The notes beneath the pieces were generated by a model. It had not been told where the DNA came from and made no database searches. It was given only the letters and a program-made list of their open reading frames with translations. A stretch of 64,000 nucleotides of DNA. It comes from Mycobacterium heidelbergense (GTDB lineage Bacteria; Actinomycetota; Actinomycetes; Mycobacteriales; Mycobacteriaceae). A program made the translations under genes and the position numbers. Location: positions 2,294,001 through 2,358,000 of the forward strand of contig NZ_AP022615.1 in NCBI RefSeq assembly GCF_010730745.1, given 5' to 3'. Shown in pieces: positions 7,661 through 15,594 of this stretch (position 1 is the first letter of the stretch; every line of letters starts with the position of its first letter).

Positions 7661-8476
7661 GTGAATAAGCCGGCGCTCATCGCCTGTGACGTCGACGGCA
7701 CGTTGTTCGACGAAAACGAAACCATCAGCCCGCGAACCCGCGACGCGGTGCGTGCCGCGGTGGCCGCCGGTGCGCATTTCGTCGTGGCAACCGGCCGCCC
7801 GCCGCGCTGGATACGTCCCGTCGTCGAGGCGCTGGGGTTCGCCCCAATTGCGGTGTGCGCCAACGGCGCCGTCGTCTACGACCCCGAGAACGATCGGGTG
7901 CTGTCCACCCGCACCCTGCCCGTCGACACCCTGGCCGAGCTGGCCGAACTCGCGACCCGCGTCATCCCGGGCGCGGGGCTGGCCGTCGAGCGGATCGGCG
8001 AGCGCGCTCATGACACCGCCACCCCCCAGTTCATCAGCTCGCCGGGCTACGAGCATGCATGGCTCAACCCGGACAACACCGAGGTCTCGATCGACGACCT
8101 GCTCAGCGCGCCGGCGATCAAGCTGCTGATCCGCAAGACCGGGGCCCGCAGCGCCGACATGGCCGCCGAGTTGGCCAAGCACGTCGGTATCGAGGGCGAC
8201 ATCACCTATTCCACCAACAACGGGCTGGTGGAGATCGTGCCGCTGGGCATCAGCAAGGCCAGCGGCGTCGAAGAGATCGCCAGGCCGCTGGGCATCGCCA
8301 GCGACGAGGTTGCGGCGTTCGGCGACATGCCCAACGACATCCCGATGTTGGCGTGGGCCGGTCATGGCGTGGCGATGGGAAATGCGCACCCCGACGTGCG
8401 GGCCGTCGCCGACGAGGTCACCACGCCCAACAGCGACGATGGTGTGGGACGGGTGCTGGAACGCTGGTGGTGTTAG
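7661..8476 (+). CDS. HAD-superfamily (Cof-type) phosphatase (Rv3813c-type)
   Basis: This 271-residue cytosolic phosphatase has HAD motif I DVDGTLFDE (residues 9-17, nucleophile Asp9), motif II VVATGRPPRW and motif IV GDMPNDIPML near residues 222-231. A C2-type cap domain lies between. Its length and motifs fit the Cof/YbiV group of sugar-phosphate or phosphonucleotide phosphatases. Start is GTG 7661; a weak AAGGA lies upstream. The last 24 codons are duplicated at 10695-10767, beyond a probable inserted islet. Confidence 0.88.
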   Translation: MNKPALIACDVDGTLFDENETISPRTRDAVRAAVAAGAHFVVATGRPPRWIRPVVEALGFAPIAVCANGAVVYDPENDRVLSTRTLPVDTLAELAELATRVIPGAGLAVERIGERAHDTATPQFISSPGYEHAWLNPDNTEVSIDDLLSAPAIKLLIRKTGARSADMAAELAKHVGIEGDITYSTNNGLVEIVPLGISKASGVEEIARPLGIASDEVAAFGDMPNDIPMLAWAGHGVAMGNAHPDVRAVADEVTTPNSDDGVGRVLERWWC

Positions 8477-8486
8477 CTCGGCCTGC
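8413..8486 (+). repeat. Left copy of duplicated HAD 3' end (possible attL)
   Basis: This stretch spans the HAD codons EVTTPN to the stop and 10 bp beyond, ending GGCCTGCG. The segment at 10695-10767 is roughly 85% identical by eye and in the same orientation. The two copies bracket a decayed tyrosine recombinase and an exported-protein gene, as attachment-site repeats would. Confidence 0.55.
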
Positions 8487-9392
8487 GGGGTCGTTGGTGA
8501 GTGCCGCGGGTGTTGAGTGGGGGCGTTCGGCGGCGATGCAGCGGGCGCGGGTGATGGCCCGTAGCGGCACCATCGCGGTGCTGCTGGCCGTACCGGGAAG
8601 GTACTTCAGGCCGTGGGGTTTTCGGTGAGCGTGGGTAGATGACTTTAGGCAACTGCCAGCTGGCAATCTTCCTTGTTTCGAGGACCTGCTGGTAAACGGC
8701 ATCATATCCGTTAGATGGCGAACTCTCCTCGCCCGTTCGATAGTTTAATTTGAAACTACCTATCGGTAGCTAAGGCGCCTCCCGCCCTTGGTAACCAAAA
8801 TCTGATCGAGATAGGCGTCTGCCAGGTCATATATCGAAGAAGCAATGTTTGCTGTGGTAACTCGCAAACGAAGGGCGTGTCACCGGCGGATCGCGGTCGT
8901 TCGGCCTCGTTAGGCGCAAACCTGAAAAGGCGAGTCGGGCGACTGGCGGCGCCGCCTCACCTCGCTCGGGGCCGTCGCCGGGACCTCCTGCCTCATGGCT
9001 GAGGTAGCGCGTGCGTCTCGGTGATTGCCCATTCGGCGGCCGAGTCAAGAATATGCAGCGCGGGCCTGGTGAACGGGTGCTCATTCGGCTCAGCCGCACA
9101 CCACTTGAGGTACGTACCGCGCGCCCCTGAGGTAGGAGTCGACGGTGTAGGGCACTTTGCGGTCGGCCTGCATCACTAACTGCCAACAGGGCATGAGGGC
9201 CACCACGTCGATGGTTTAGCGGCCGGCGGCAAGAATTTCCAAAATGAATAATAATTTCAGGTTTGTCTCGGGCGGATCTTTGCTGCAAATGCATATCACC
9301 GCAGTTAATTGCCCATCTTATTGCGCGATCTGCTCAACATAACTTCCCGGTACGTTCACTTTGTCGTTATTCAAAACACGAAGGAGATGATC
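8477..9392. other. 916-bp gap without an intact gene
   Basis: This stretch holds the remains of an integrase (about 9020-9215, - strand) and short AT-richer palindromes: TGCCAGCTGGCA near 8654, and a small inverted repeat of AGTTT/AAACT near 8744-8758. It is less GC-rich than its surroundings. No intact ORF with credible codon use was found. The 155-aa ORF on the - strand at 8827-9294 is judged spurious. Confidence 0.6.
9020..9215 (-). pseudogene. Tyrosine recombinase (phage-type integrase) N-terminal remnant
   Basis: Read on the - strand from 9212, the frame gives VVALMPCWQLVMQADRKVPY then TVDSYLRGARY. This is the core-binding (SAM-like) domain signature of actinobacterial integrases (SWQL...R..R.SPYTVDSY..GVR). 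At 9110-9117 a tandem GTACGTAC looks like a 4-bp duplication. Removing four bases restores YLKWCAAEPNEHPFTRPALH, the expected continuation (YLRWCAE...). No catalytic domain follows. It is therefore a truncated, frameshifted fragment marking an old integration. Confidence 0.6.
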
Positions 9393-10571
9393 GTGGACCT
9401 CGCAGCCCGCCCTCACGTCACCGCTGGCATCGCCATGGCCAGCGCGGCTGTCATCGCCGCAGGCCCCACGGCCCAGCACCTACCCGATTTTCATGTAGCC
9501 CAACACCTGCCCACGGTGAGCGTGTCGGACATCAATCTCACCGACGCCGCCAGCGGCATGATGGACCTCTTCGGCGGTGTGGAGAACGAGCTGGCCTCCC
9601 TCGCCAGCGGAGGAGCTGGCGGAGCAGCCGCGGCCGCAGTCCCCGGCCTCCTCGACGGTGTGGTCAACCCGTTCCAAACCTGGCTCAACATCATCCCCGA
9701 ATCGATCGCAAACCTCCAAAAGTTAAACACCCTATGGAGCAAGGATCCTTTCCCGGTGTTGCAGCAGGTAGGTGCTAACTGGCTGGAGTACGGAACAGAG
9801 TATGTCAATGCTTGGCAAACTTCTGCGAATGCTGCCACAAGCTTCTACTTTGGCAACGCAAGCACCAGTTTTATTCCGCAGATGCTCAAGGGCGTTGCGG
9901 ATCTCCAAGCGGGCAAGATCACAACAGCAGAACCGCTCATACTCGACGCACTTTTTAGTACCCCGCTCCGGAACATCGGGCAACCGCTCGAGAACATCCT
10001 TTTCATCCCGGCCCAGATGGCGACAAATTTTGGCAAATTCGTCAACAGCGCCGCAACGTACGTTCCTCTTGGCCTCGTCCTAACCGGCGTCCTCGGCCTT
10101 GTCCAAGGGGTGGGGAAGACGCTTGGCACCAGCATTCAAGCCGCTTATAACGCCTGGAACGCCGGAGAAACGTTGGGTGCGGTCACCAACCTGCTCGACA
10201 TCCCCGGCCAGCTGACAAGCAGCCTCCTCAACGGCCCGACGGGTACTGCCGGGCTGGTCGGCGGCTTCTTGTCGACCGGCATCTATCAGATCATCCTTCA
10301 GGATTTGCAGATATCGATCGTCACGCCCGGCGCCCAGGACATCTTTCATGGCGGCAGCCTTGTGGCGGGGTTGCAGGGCCTGACGAATACGTTGACCAAT
10401 GGATGGCCGAACCTGGCCGCCAGTCTGGGCACCCTTGGGCCCCAGTTGACGTCGATCCTGCAGGGCGTCCCGGCGGCTTTGGCCAATGTCCCGTCCTATC
10501 TGGCGGGCATGGCGGGATCGTTGGCAAGCCACCTGGGGACATTGCTCATGCAGCTCCTCAAGCTGCTCTGA
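9393..10571 (+). CDS. Probable exported, hydrophobic PE/PPE-C-terminus-like protein
   Basis: GTG 9393 follows AAGGAG with ideal 6-nt spacing and gives 392 residues; ATG 9387 would abut the RBS. The N-terminus (AARPHVTAGIAMASAAVIAA) resembles a signal or anchor sequence. The body is rich in Leu, Ala, Asn and Gly, with repeated patterns such as LQKLNTLWSKDPFPVLQQV and VADLQAGKITTAEPLILDAL. These recall the non-PGRS C-terminal regions of PE/PPE-associated proteins and mycobacterial porin-like hypotheticals. There is no PE domain. It sits inside the presumed islet and ends before a strong hairpin. The function is unknown. Confidence 0.7.
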   Translation: MDLAARPHVTAGIAMASAAVIAAGPTAQHLPDFHVAQHLPTVSVSDINLTDAASGMMDLFGGVENELASLASGGAGGAAAAAVPGLLDGVVNPFQTWLNIIPESIANLQKLNTLWSKDPFPVLQQVGANWLEYGTEYVNAWQTSANAATSFYFGNASTSFIPQMLKGVADLQAGKITTAEPLILDALFSTPLRNIGQPLENILFIPAQMATNFGKFVNSAATYVPLGLVLTGVLGLVQGVGKTLGTSIQAAYNAWNAGETLGAVTNLLDIPGQLTSSLLNGPTGTAGLVGGFLSTGIYQIILQDLQISIVTPGAQDIFHGGSLVAGLQGLTNTLTNGWPNLAASLGTLGPQLTSILQGVPAALANVPSYLAGMAGSLASHLGTLLMQLLKLL

Positions 10572-10613
10572 ATCCGCTGGGGGTCGCCGATGCGAGCGGG
10601 TGACCACTGACGG

Positions 10614-10645
10614 CGATGGCCCCCTTCCCAGGAAGGGGGCCATCG
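10614..10645 (+). terminator. Strong intrinsic-type hairpin after the exported-protein gene
   Basis: A 15-bp perfect stem (CGATGGCCCCCTTCC at 10614-10628 against 10631-10645) with a 2-nt loop lies 43 bp after the stop. It is followed by TTATG and not by a U-run. It is the strongest terminator-like structure in this part of the window. Confidence 0.75.
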
Positions 10646-10694
10646 TTATGTACGCCCAGCATGGGCATTCGCTACGAGGTGTGAGTCTTCCCCA

Positions 10695-10767
10695 CGAGGT
10701 CACCACTCCCAACACCGACGACGGTGTGGAGCGGACGCTGGAAACGCTGGTGTTTAGGCCTGCGACG
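10695..10767 (+). pseudogene. Duplicated 3' end of the HAD phosphatase gene (possible attR)
   Basis: The reading EVTTPNTDDGVERTLETLVF matches the HAD C-terminus (EVTTPNSDDGVGRVLERWWC) at most positions. The DNA similarity runs through the former stop into GGCCTGCG. No upstream HAD sequence is present. Together with 8413-8486 it frames a 2.3-kb segment. Confidence 0.6.
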
Positions 10768-10775
10768 CGAGCCCG

Positions 10776-12287
10776 CTACCCCGGGGGCGTGATGGCGTCG
10801 GCGAGCTGCTGAGGCAGGAAGTTGATCAGCAAGGGTGCGAGTCCCATGAACGGCGTGCCGAAGACCGTCACGGGGAAAGACTGCACCCCAAGCGAACTCA
10901 GGTCCAGCGTAGCCGTAATCGGGTGGGGCGGAACGAGAATCCCGTCGAAAGGCAGGTGCAGGATGATCTGGGCGGTAAAGCTCGGGAAAGGATATGGAAG
11001 ATTCACCGGCACCGGCATCGTCATATCCACGAGGACATTGCTGTTGAGGAAGCCGTTCGCCATGACGGCTGGAGCGTCGGCGAGCGCCCCGAGCGCCGCC
11101 ACGCCGTTGCCGGCCAACAGGGCCTGCTGAATCGCCGTCGCGCTGGTCGCGAGACCGTTGAGGGTCGCGATCGGCGCGCCCGCGGCGGCGTAGGTGAGCA
11201 CCAGCGGCAACCCGAAGAAGGCGCTGAGCGATCCGGTCTGCGGGGCCAGCAACGGAACCATAACTGTCGCAACGATGTTCGGCAGCGTCAGCGTGTTGAG
11301 AACGTTGGTGAAATTCTGCGACACCTGCCTGAGGATGGACGGGGGCATCAGGTTGGTGAGGTACTGCGCCTCTTGCCCGGGGATATTCATGATGTTGAAC
11401 AGATCACCCAGCGGGCCAAGCAATTTGGGGATCGTCGTGACCACTGCCGTGGTACCCACCAGACCACCCGTCACGTTGCTGGTGTCGAGCCCGGTGACCA
11501 AGAGATTCGCGAAGGCCTGCGCCACATCGTTGACCGCGCCGTTGTAATCGCCCGCCATGACCGCGTGAAAGGCCATCTGGAGCCCCGCGTGGAAAGCGGG
11601 CAGCCCGGCCACGAGGCTGGTGACCGCGTTGTTCAGCGACGAGGCGAATGCCTGGGCGAAGCCGATCTGTGTGGCGATGAACTGCTGCACGTAATACGCC
11701 GCGTTGAAGGCCAGAAGCTCCTGGACGCCGGCCCGGATGGCCGTGGGCAGGTTCGCCACGTTGGCGGGGAGGTTTTGGATGGCGCTCGCGAGCGCCGTGG
11801 CGACCTGCCGCCAATAGCCCTGCTGGTTGACGATGAACTGGCGCAGGAACGGCAACGGGTCGCCGGCCCAGGCGCCGTAGAGGGCTTGCAGGTTGGCGGC
11901 CGTGTTGGCAAAGAGCTGCTGGTACGCGCCGCCCGGGACGGCGGCGGCGGCGGCAACCCCGCTCAGGACCGTGTGGGCCGGCGCGTTCAGCAGGCCCTGC
12001 TCGGCGTTGGCGATTTCGGTGCTGACATACGCCGCCGCCCCGCCGTTCAACAGGGTCACGAACTCGTCGTGAAACGCCGCCGCCTGGGCGGTGACGGCGT
12101 GAAATTCCTGGCCGTACGCGCCGAACAGCCGGGAGATCGCGACGGACACCTCATCGGCGGCCGCGGCCGCGACGCCGGTCGTGGGACCCGCGGCCGCCGC
12201 GGTCGCCTCGCCGAGGGCCGACCCGATACCTGCCAGGTTCGCGGCGGCGGCCGTGACCAACTCCGGCGTTGTGACCACGAATGACAC
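10776..12287 (-). CDS. PE-family protein, PE_PGRS62 (Rv3812) orthologue
   Basis: The 503-residue protein has an N-terminal PE domain (VSFVVTTPELVTAAAANLAG, residues 1-95) followed by a long unique C-terminal region without Gly-Gly-Ala repeats. Motifs such as GPLGDLF, EAQYLTNLMPPSILR, LHLPFDGILVPPHP and VFGTPFMGLAPLLIN match PE_PGRS62 as I know it, and the length agrees (about 504). PE proteins are ESX substrates exposed at the cell surface. GTG 12287 is chosen because GAGGGGAGA lies 6 nt upstream and it gives the canonical PE start. It is the neighbour of the PGRP amidase, as in M. tuberculosis. Confidence 0.88.
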   Translation of the reverse strand: MSFVVTTPELVTAAAANLAGIGSALGEATAAAAGPTTGVAAAAADEVSVAISRLFGAYGQEFHAVTAQAAAFHDEFVTLLNGGAAAYVSTEIANAEQGLLNAPAHTVLSGVAAAAAVPGGAYQQLFANTAANLQALYGAWAGDPLPFLRQFIVNQQGYWRQVATALASAIQNLPANVANLPTAIRAGVQELLAFNAAYYVQQFIATQIGFAQAFASSLNNAVTSLVAGLPAFHAGLQMAFHAVMAGDYNGAVNDVAQAFANLLVTGLDTSNVTGGLVGTTAVVTTIPKLLGPLGDLFNIMNIPGQEAQYLTNLMPPSILRQVSQNFTNVLNTLTLPNIVATVMVPLLAPQTGSLSAFFGLPLVLTYAAAGAPIATLNGLATSATAIQQALLAGNGVAALGALADAPAVMANGFLNSNVLVDMTMPVPVNLPYPFPSFTAQIILHLPFDGILVPPHPITATLDLSSLGVQSFPVTVFGTPFMGLAPLLINFLPQQLADAITPPG

Positions 12288-12400
12288 GGCCGTCTCCCCT
12301 CGACTCGATCGGTGCAAGCCCGTGATTGTCCGGCACGTCGAGCGTACTGTGGGCAAACCCGCATCAGGTCCGAAACGGGACGTTCAGCCCGCAAAACCGT

Positions 12401-14071
12401 CTAGGTGGCGGCCGGGTGAGACGGTAGCGAGAAGTGCTCGGGGGGCACCGTTGGGCCGCTCGGGGATTGCGTCGACAGCGGCGTCGTGATGCCGTCGACG
12501 ACCTCGGTGACGTTTCCGGTGAGCCGTTCGTAGTTCAGCACTCCGTGCTGAAAGTTCTGCGTAATCTGCAGCGGCTCTTGTATTTCCGCGCTGGTCGGCA
12601 GCCCCAGTGGACCCCGCTCGTAGCTGAGCGAGGCCCAGGCGTCGTAAATCGCGCCGGTGATCGGCTGCGGGCCCGTCTCGGGCGACCAGTACATCGCGCC
12701 CTTGACGAAAGTGGCATAGCGGGCATCACCTTCCGCGCTGTCTTCCGGCGAGGTGGGTGAGCCCAGGACGCTGTTCACGCCGCCGATCGCCAGCCAGTGG
12801 TCGTAGATGGCGCCGCCCTGCAGCGCCTTGATCAACTCCTCGGGCGGATCGTTGAAATGCGAGGCGATGTCGCGGATTTCGTCCATCAGGGCGTAAGCCG
12901 CATTGCCCGGGCAGTCGGTGTTTCCGACGTCGCGGTGGGTGAAGATGGTGGGCAGGTTCGCGATGGCGCCGGCCGGAAAGGTGGTGTAGTGGCTGCCGGC
13001 GGACTCCAATGCCACCGTGCCCTTGGGGTCGACGCCATCCATGCCCAGCCGCCAGCCGAGCAGCCGGCCCACGGCTCGCAGCTGGAGCGGCGTCGGCGGC
13101 ACGTCGTCGAAGTTGCCGATCATCGCCACACCCCAGGTGTTGCGGTTGAATCCGCCGGTATGAAAGGCCTCGACGGCCTTGGTGAGCCCCCCGGCGCTGC
13201 CCTCGAATACCTGGCCGTATTTGTCGACCAGCGCGTTGTAGGCGATGTCGCACCAACCCAGGGTTTTGCTGTGGTAGGTGTAGATCGCCTTGACGATCCC
13301 GGCCGATTCGAGCGGGGAGTAATCGTTGCTGCCCGCGGTGTGGTGGATGACCGCCGCGCGAATCCCGTTGTCGTACTGGGGAGTACCGCATCGCAGCGAC
13401 TCGTCGGCGCCCCACTCCGCTCGGCTGATGATGCTGGGCGGCTGGCCGGGCATCATGACCCCGGCCGGCGGCGTCCAGTGCGTCCTGGCCGGCGCTTGCG
13501 GCGGGGAGATCAGGATCGCGGAGATGTTCTGCGCGTAGGGCTGTTCCTTGGATGCCGGCCGGTACCCCAAGTCGTTGTTCGCCCGGTCGCCCGGTGGGGC
13601 GGGAGGCTGTGTCACCGCCGCATCGATCGGGCGGGTAACCGCGATCTGAACGGTCCTGGTGGTGCCCACGAACACCGGATCCGTGCTGCGGGGCCCCTCG
13701 AGCGAGCCGGCCGCCCGGGCCGATCCCTCGGTGCCCGCCCGGCCGCTGTCGGGCGCGGCGGTTTCATACTCGGTCTGATACCACGGTCCCCACGACCCGT
13801 CGGTGCGCTTCGCGCGCACCCGGGTGGACGTGCCGGCGAGGTCGCCGGTGAGCGCCACCAACGAAAACGGTGTGTCCTGAGTGAGTTCGCGGACCGTGAC
13901 GCCGCCGCCGAGCCCGATCAGAGGCTGCTCGGCGAGTTGGGTGGCGTCGCGGGTCGGCGGCGGGTCGGGCGCGCCGCGGTCGCGTGTCGCGTGGCCGACC
14001 CACGAGACGATGACGACGGTCGCCGCGATGGCGGTGAGCAACGTCGTGGGCGCACGCCTGCGGGACGACAC
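12401..14071 (-). CDS. Exported N-acetylmuramoyl-L-alanine amidase with LGFP repeats (Rv3811-type)
   Basis: The 556-residue protein has an N-terminal membrane/signal segment (LLTAIAATVVIVSWVGHA) and a poorly defined region to about residue 210. A PGRP/amidase-2 domain follows: SRAEWGADESLR, then zinc ligands in AVIHHTAG and HRDVGNTDCPG. The C-terminal LGFP repeats (IYDHWLAIGGVNSVLGSPTS, IYDAWASLSYERGPLGLPTS) bind the cell wall in related proteins. It probably cleaves the amide bond between muramic acid and the stem peptide. Upstream DNA (14072-14419) carries repeats, with no promoter I can define. Confidence 0.85.
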   Translation of the reverse strand: MSSRRRAPTTLLTAIAATVVIVSWVGHATRDRGAPDPPPTRDATQLAEQPLIGLGGGVTVRELTQDTPFSLVALTGDLAGTSTRVRAKRTDGSWGPWYQTEYETAAPDSGRAGTEGSARAAGSLEGPRSTDPVFVGTTRTVQIAVTRPIDAAVTQPPAPPGDRANNDLGYRPASKEQPYAQNISAILISPPQAPARTHWTPPAGVMMPGQPPSIISRAEWGADESLRCGTPQYDNGIRAAVIHHTAGSNDYSPLESAGIVKAIYTYHSKTLGWCDIAYNALVDKYGQVFEGSAGGLTKAVEAFHTGGFNRNTWGVAMIGNFDDVPPTPLQLRAVGRLLGWRLGMDGVDPKGTVALESAGSHYTTFPAGAIANLPTIFTHRDVGNTDCPGNAAYALMDEIRDIASHFNDPPEELIKALQGGAIYDHWLAIGGVNSVLGSPTSPEDSAEGDARYATFVKGAMYWSPETGPQPITGAIYDAWASLSYERGPLGLPTSAEIQEPLQITQNFQHGVLNYERLTGNVTEVVDGITTPLSTQSPSGPTVPPEHFSLPSHPAAT

Positions 14072-14419
14072 CAGCCGATGTTACTTGTGTTTCTAATGTT
14101 ATTTGTGTGACGACACGAAAGGTGCGCGCGGAAGTCCTCGAAGGCCTGTTTGACGGCACCGCAGAGATGAAGTTGCTGGGCGGGTTGCTGGTGTCCCGGG
14201 CCCGTGCCAGGCTCTGCGGTGCCGTCAGGTGACAGGTTTCTCTCGCTCTAGTGGTCTCGCTCGTAAGTTCGTCGCGGTCTGTTCGCTGAGGCGCCGAGAC
14301 TGCGGTGGGAGCGACGCTGAGCGCTTAAACGCGATCTGAGCGCAGTCTCGATGCCACCCACGCAGACTCGGTGCCGGCGACCTCTGGCAACAACCCCGAC
14401 GAACTAACGGGCAAGACCA
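14072..14419. other. Gap between the amidase and erp genes: inverted repeats only
   Basis: This stretch contains the 16-bp inverted repeat at 14151-14166/14212-14227 and a 176-bp element with terminal inverted repeats (14248-14423). A 41-codon + strand frame from GTG 14107 lies across the first repeat and resembles nothing I know. I do not call a gene here. Confidence 0.5.
14151..14227. repeat. Perfect 16-bp inverted repeat with 45-nt spacer
   Basis: TGACGGCACCGCAGAG (14151-14166) is exactly complementary to CTCTGCGGTGCCGTCA (14212-14227). The position is 80 bp upstream of the amidase start codon on the opposite strand, so it could form a hairpin in the 5' leader of that gene. Confidence 0.7.
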
Positions 14420-14423
14420 CTAG
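14248..14423. mobile_element. MITE-like element with 27-bp terminal inverted repeats (copy A)
   Basis: The left end (14248-14274, CTAGTGGTC...AAGTTCGTCG) and the right end (14397-14423) are inverted copies identical at 24 of 27 positions. The interior contains a second imperfect palindrome (GAGACTGCGGTGGG against CCACCCACGCAGACTCG). The right end supplies the TAG stop of erp. Related ends occur at 36203-36229, 44572-44598 and 45171-45197. There is no coding capacity. Confidence 0.65.
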
Positions 14424-15325
14424 TGAGGCAGTGGCAGGGCACCGGCCGCGGCTGGCGCGGCACCTGCGGCGGCCGGCAGGGCACCGGCGACACCCGGCAG
14501 GGCAGCGGCGGCACCCGGCAGCGCGGCCGCGGCCGGTCCACCCGCGGCGTTCTGCTGAGCACTCTGCGCGATGGCGGGCATCACCAAGCCCTTGATCAGG
14601 TCGATCGCTTGGTTGGCGCCCAGCTGGTTGGCGGCCTGCATCAAGTCGTTGACGAGCCCGCCGGAGCCGCCACCGCTGCCCGAGCCGGCCGGCGAACCGC
14701 CCAGCGTCGACGGGTCACCGAGGATCGGGTAGGTGCCGTCGGCGCCCGGGTCCAATCCGGTCGGTGCGCTGATCGGCACTTCGCTGGGACCGCCCAGGCC
14801 GGGCGCGACTCCAGCCGGGCTGGTCAGCCCGGGGTTGAGTCCCGCGCCCGGAGTCGTCGGCATCGCGCCGGGCGCGCCGACCCCGGGTGTCGTAGGCGGC
14901 AGCCCCGGGTTGGAGAGGCTGGGGCTGGTGAGACCGGTCGTCAGGCCCGGGGTGAGGCCGGGGCTGGTCAAGCCTGGGCTGGCCAAGCTTGGGCTGGTCA
15001 AGCCCGGACTGGTCAAACCTGGGCTGGTCAAGCCCGGGCTGGTCAAACCCGGGCTGGTCAAACCCGAAGTGCCGGTACCAGTCCCGCTCAAAGCGGGCAC
15101 TGGCGGCAGGTTGATCCCGAACTGCGACAGTCCCTGGGACAACGCGCCTATCAGCTCGCCGGGCAGGTCGCTCATGACCGCCGCCCGCTTGAACTCGTGA
15201 TGCTCGGGCGGCTTGCTGCCGGTGGTCGATTCGTAAACAAGGAAGTATGCGCAAGGACTCGCCACTGCCAGGGCGGCGACCGCGCTCATGGCTGTCGAAA
15301 GCTTGCGTCGGCGTCGGTTCGGCAC
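14420..15325 (-). CDS. erp: Exported repetitive protein Erp (PirG)
   Basis: The 301-residue secreted surface protein has a basic N-terminus and signal segment (VPNRRRRKLSTAMSAVAALA), a conserved exported region (PPEHHEFKRAAVMSDLPGEL), and a central PGLTS repeat array. Its C-terminus is Ala/Gly/Pro-rich with a hydrophobic tail. GTG 15325 is preceded by GAGGAGA. Erp is needed for virulence and growth in M. tuberculosis, and its repeat number differs between species. The stop codon TAG is part of the terminal inverted repeat of an inserted element, so the extreme C-terminus may have been reset. It is divergent from glf. Confidence 0.93.
   Translation of the reverse strand: MPNRRRRKLSTAMSAVAALAVASPCAYFLVYESTTGSKPPEHHEFKRAAVMSDLPGELIGALSQGLSQFGINLPPVPALSGTGTGTSGLTSPGLTSPGLTSPGLTSPGLTSPSLASPGLTSPGLTPGLTTGLTSPSLSNPGLPPTTPGVGAPGAMPTTPGAGLNPGLTSPAGVAPGLGGPSEVPISAPTGLDPGADGTYPILGDPSTLGGSPAGSGSGGGSGGLVNDLMQAANQLGANQAIDLIKGLVMPAIAQSAQQNAAGGPAAAALPGAAAALPGVAGALPAAAGAAPAAAGALPLPH
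14961..15065 (-). repeat. Seven tandem 15-bp units encoding PGLTS repeats in erp
   Basis: The unit GGGCTGGTCAAGCCC (+ strand) occurs seven times in a row with one to three changes per copy. It encodes pentapeptides of the type SPGLT on the - strand. Less regular copies continue on both sides. The in-frame 15-bp period makes copy-number change harmless to the reading frame. Confidence 0.9.
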
Positions 15326-15579
15326 GGAAGTCTCCTCAGATCTGGACAACTAATTCGGAACTGCGGTTGTGTCGGCGTGCCCTGCCCGTCGTATCCGGCG
15401 TGAAGCACACAGAGTCGATGGTACGAGTGGGATTGCTGTGACTAGAGTGCTGATATTGAATCGTGAGGTAATTGCGACTGGGACCGTGACCGCGCGTCCG
15501 GGCCGCCTCAAAGGCTTTGTTACCTGGCCGAACGCCGGTTCCGCGGCGTCGCCAAATGGGTTAGGCCCGCGCGGTCGGA

Positions 15580-15585
15580 TACCCT
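15580..15585 (+). promoter_or_regulatory. Candidate -10 element (TACCCT) for glf
   Basis: TACCCT lies 9 nt before the glf ATG (15595), where no Shine-Dalgarno is seen. A start site at or near the ATG would give a leaderless or near-leaderless transcript, common in mycobacteria. No clear -35 is recognised. This is a weak prediction. Confidence 0.3.
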
Positions 15586-15594
15586 AGGCAACCG

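Noticed and set aside
8827..9294. 155-aa - strand ORF in the islet
   Set aside because: It overlaps the integrase remnant in another frame and has an atypical composition; the remnant frames carry the recognisable similarity.
10923..12284. 453-aa + strand ORF opposite the PE gene
   Set aside because: Arg/Gly-rich antisense frame; the - strand frame has a clear PE domain and RBS.
14107..14232. 41-codon + strand frame between the amidase and erp genes
   Set aside because: It contains both arms of an inverted repeat, has no RBS I can defend and no known relatives.
14961..15065. Regular short repeats considered as a CRISPR array
   Set aside because: The 15-bp units are contiguous without spacers and encode the PGLTS repeats of Erp. 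No cas genes are present.
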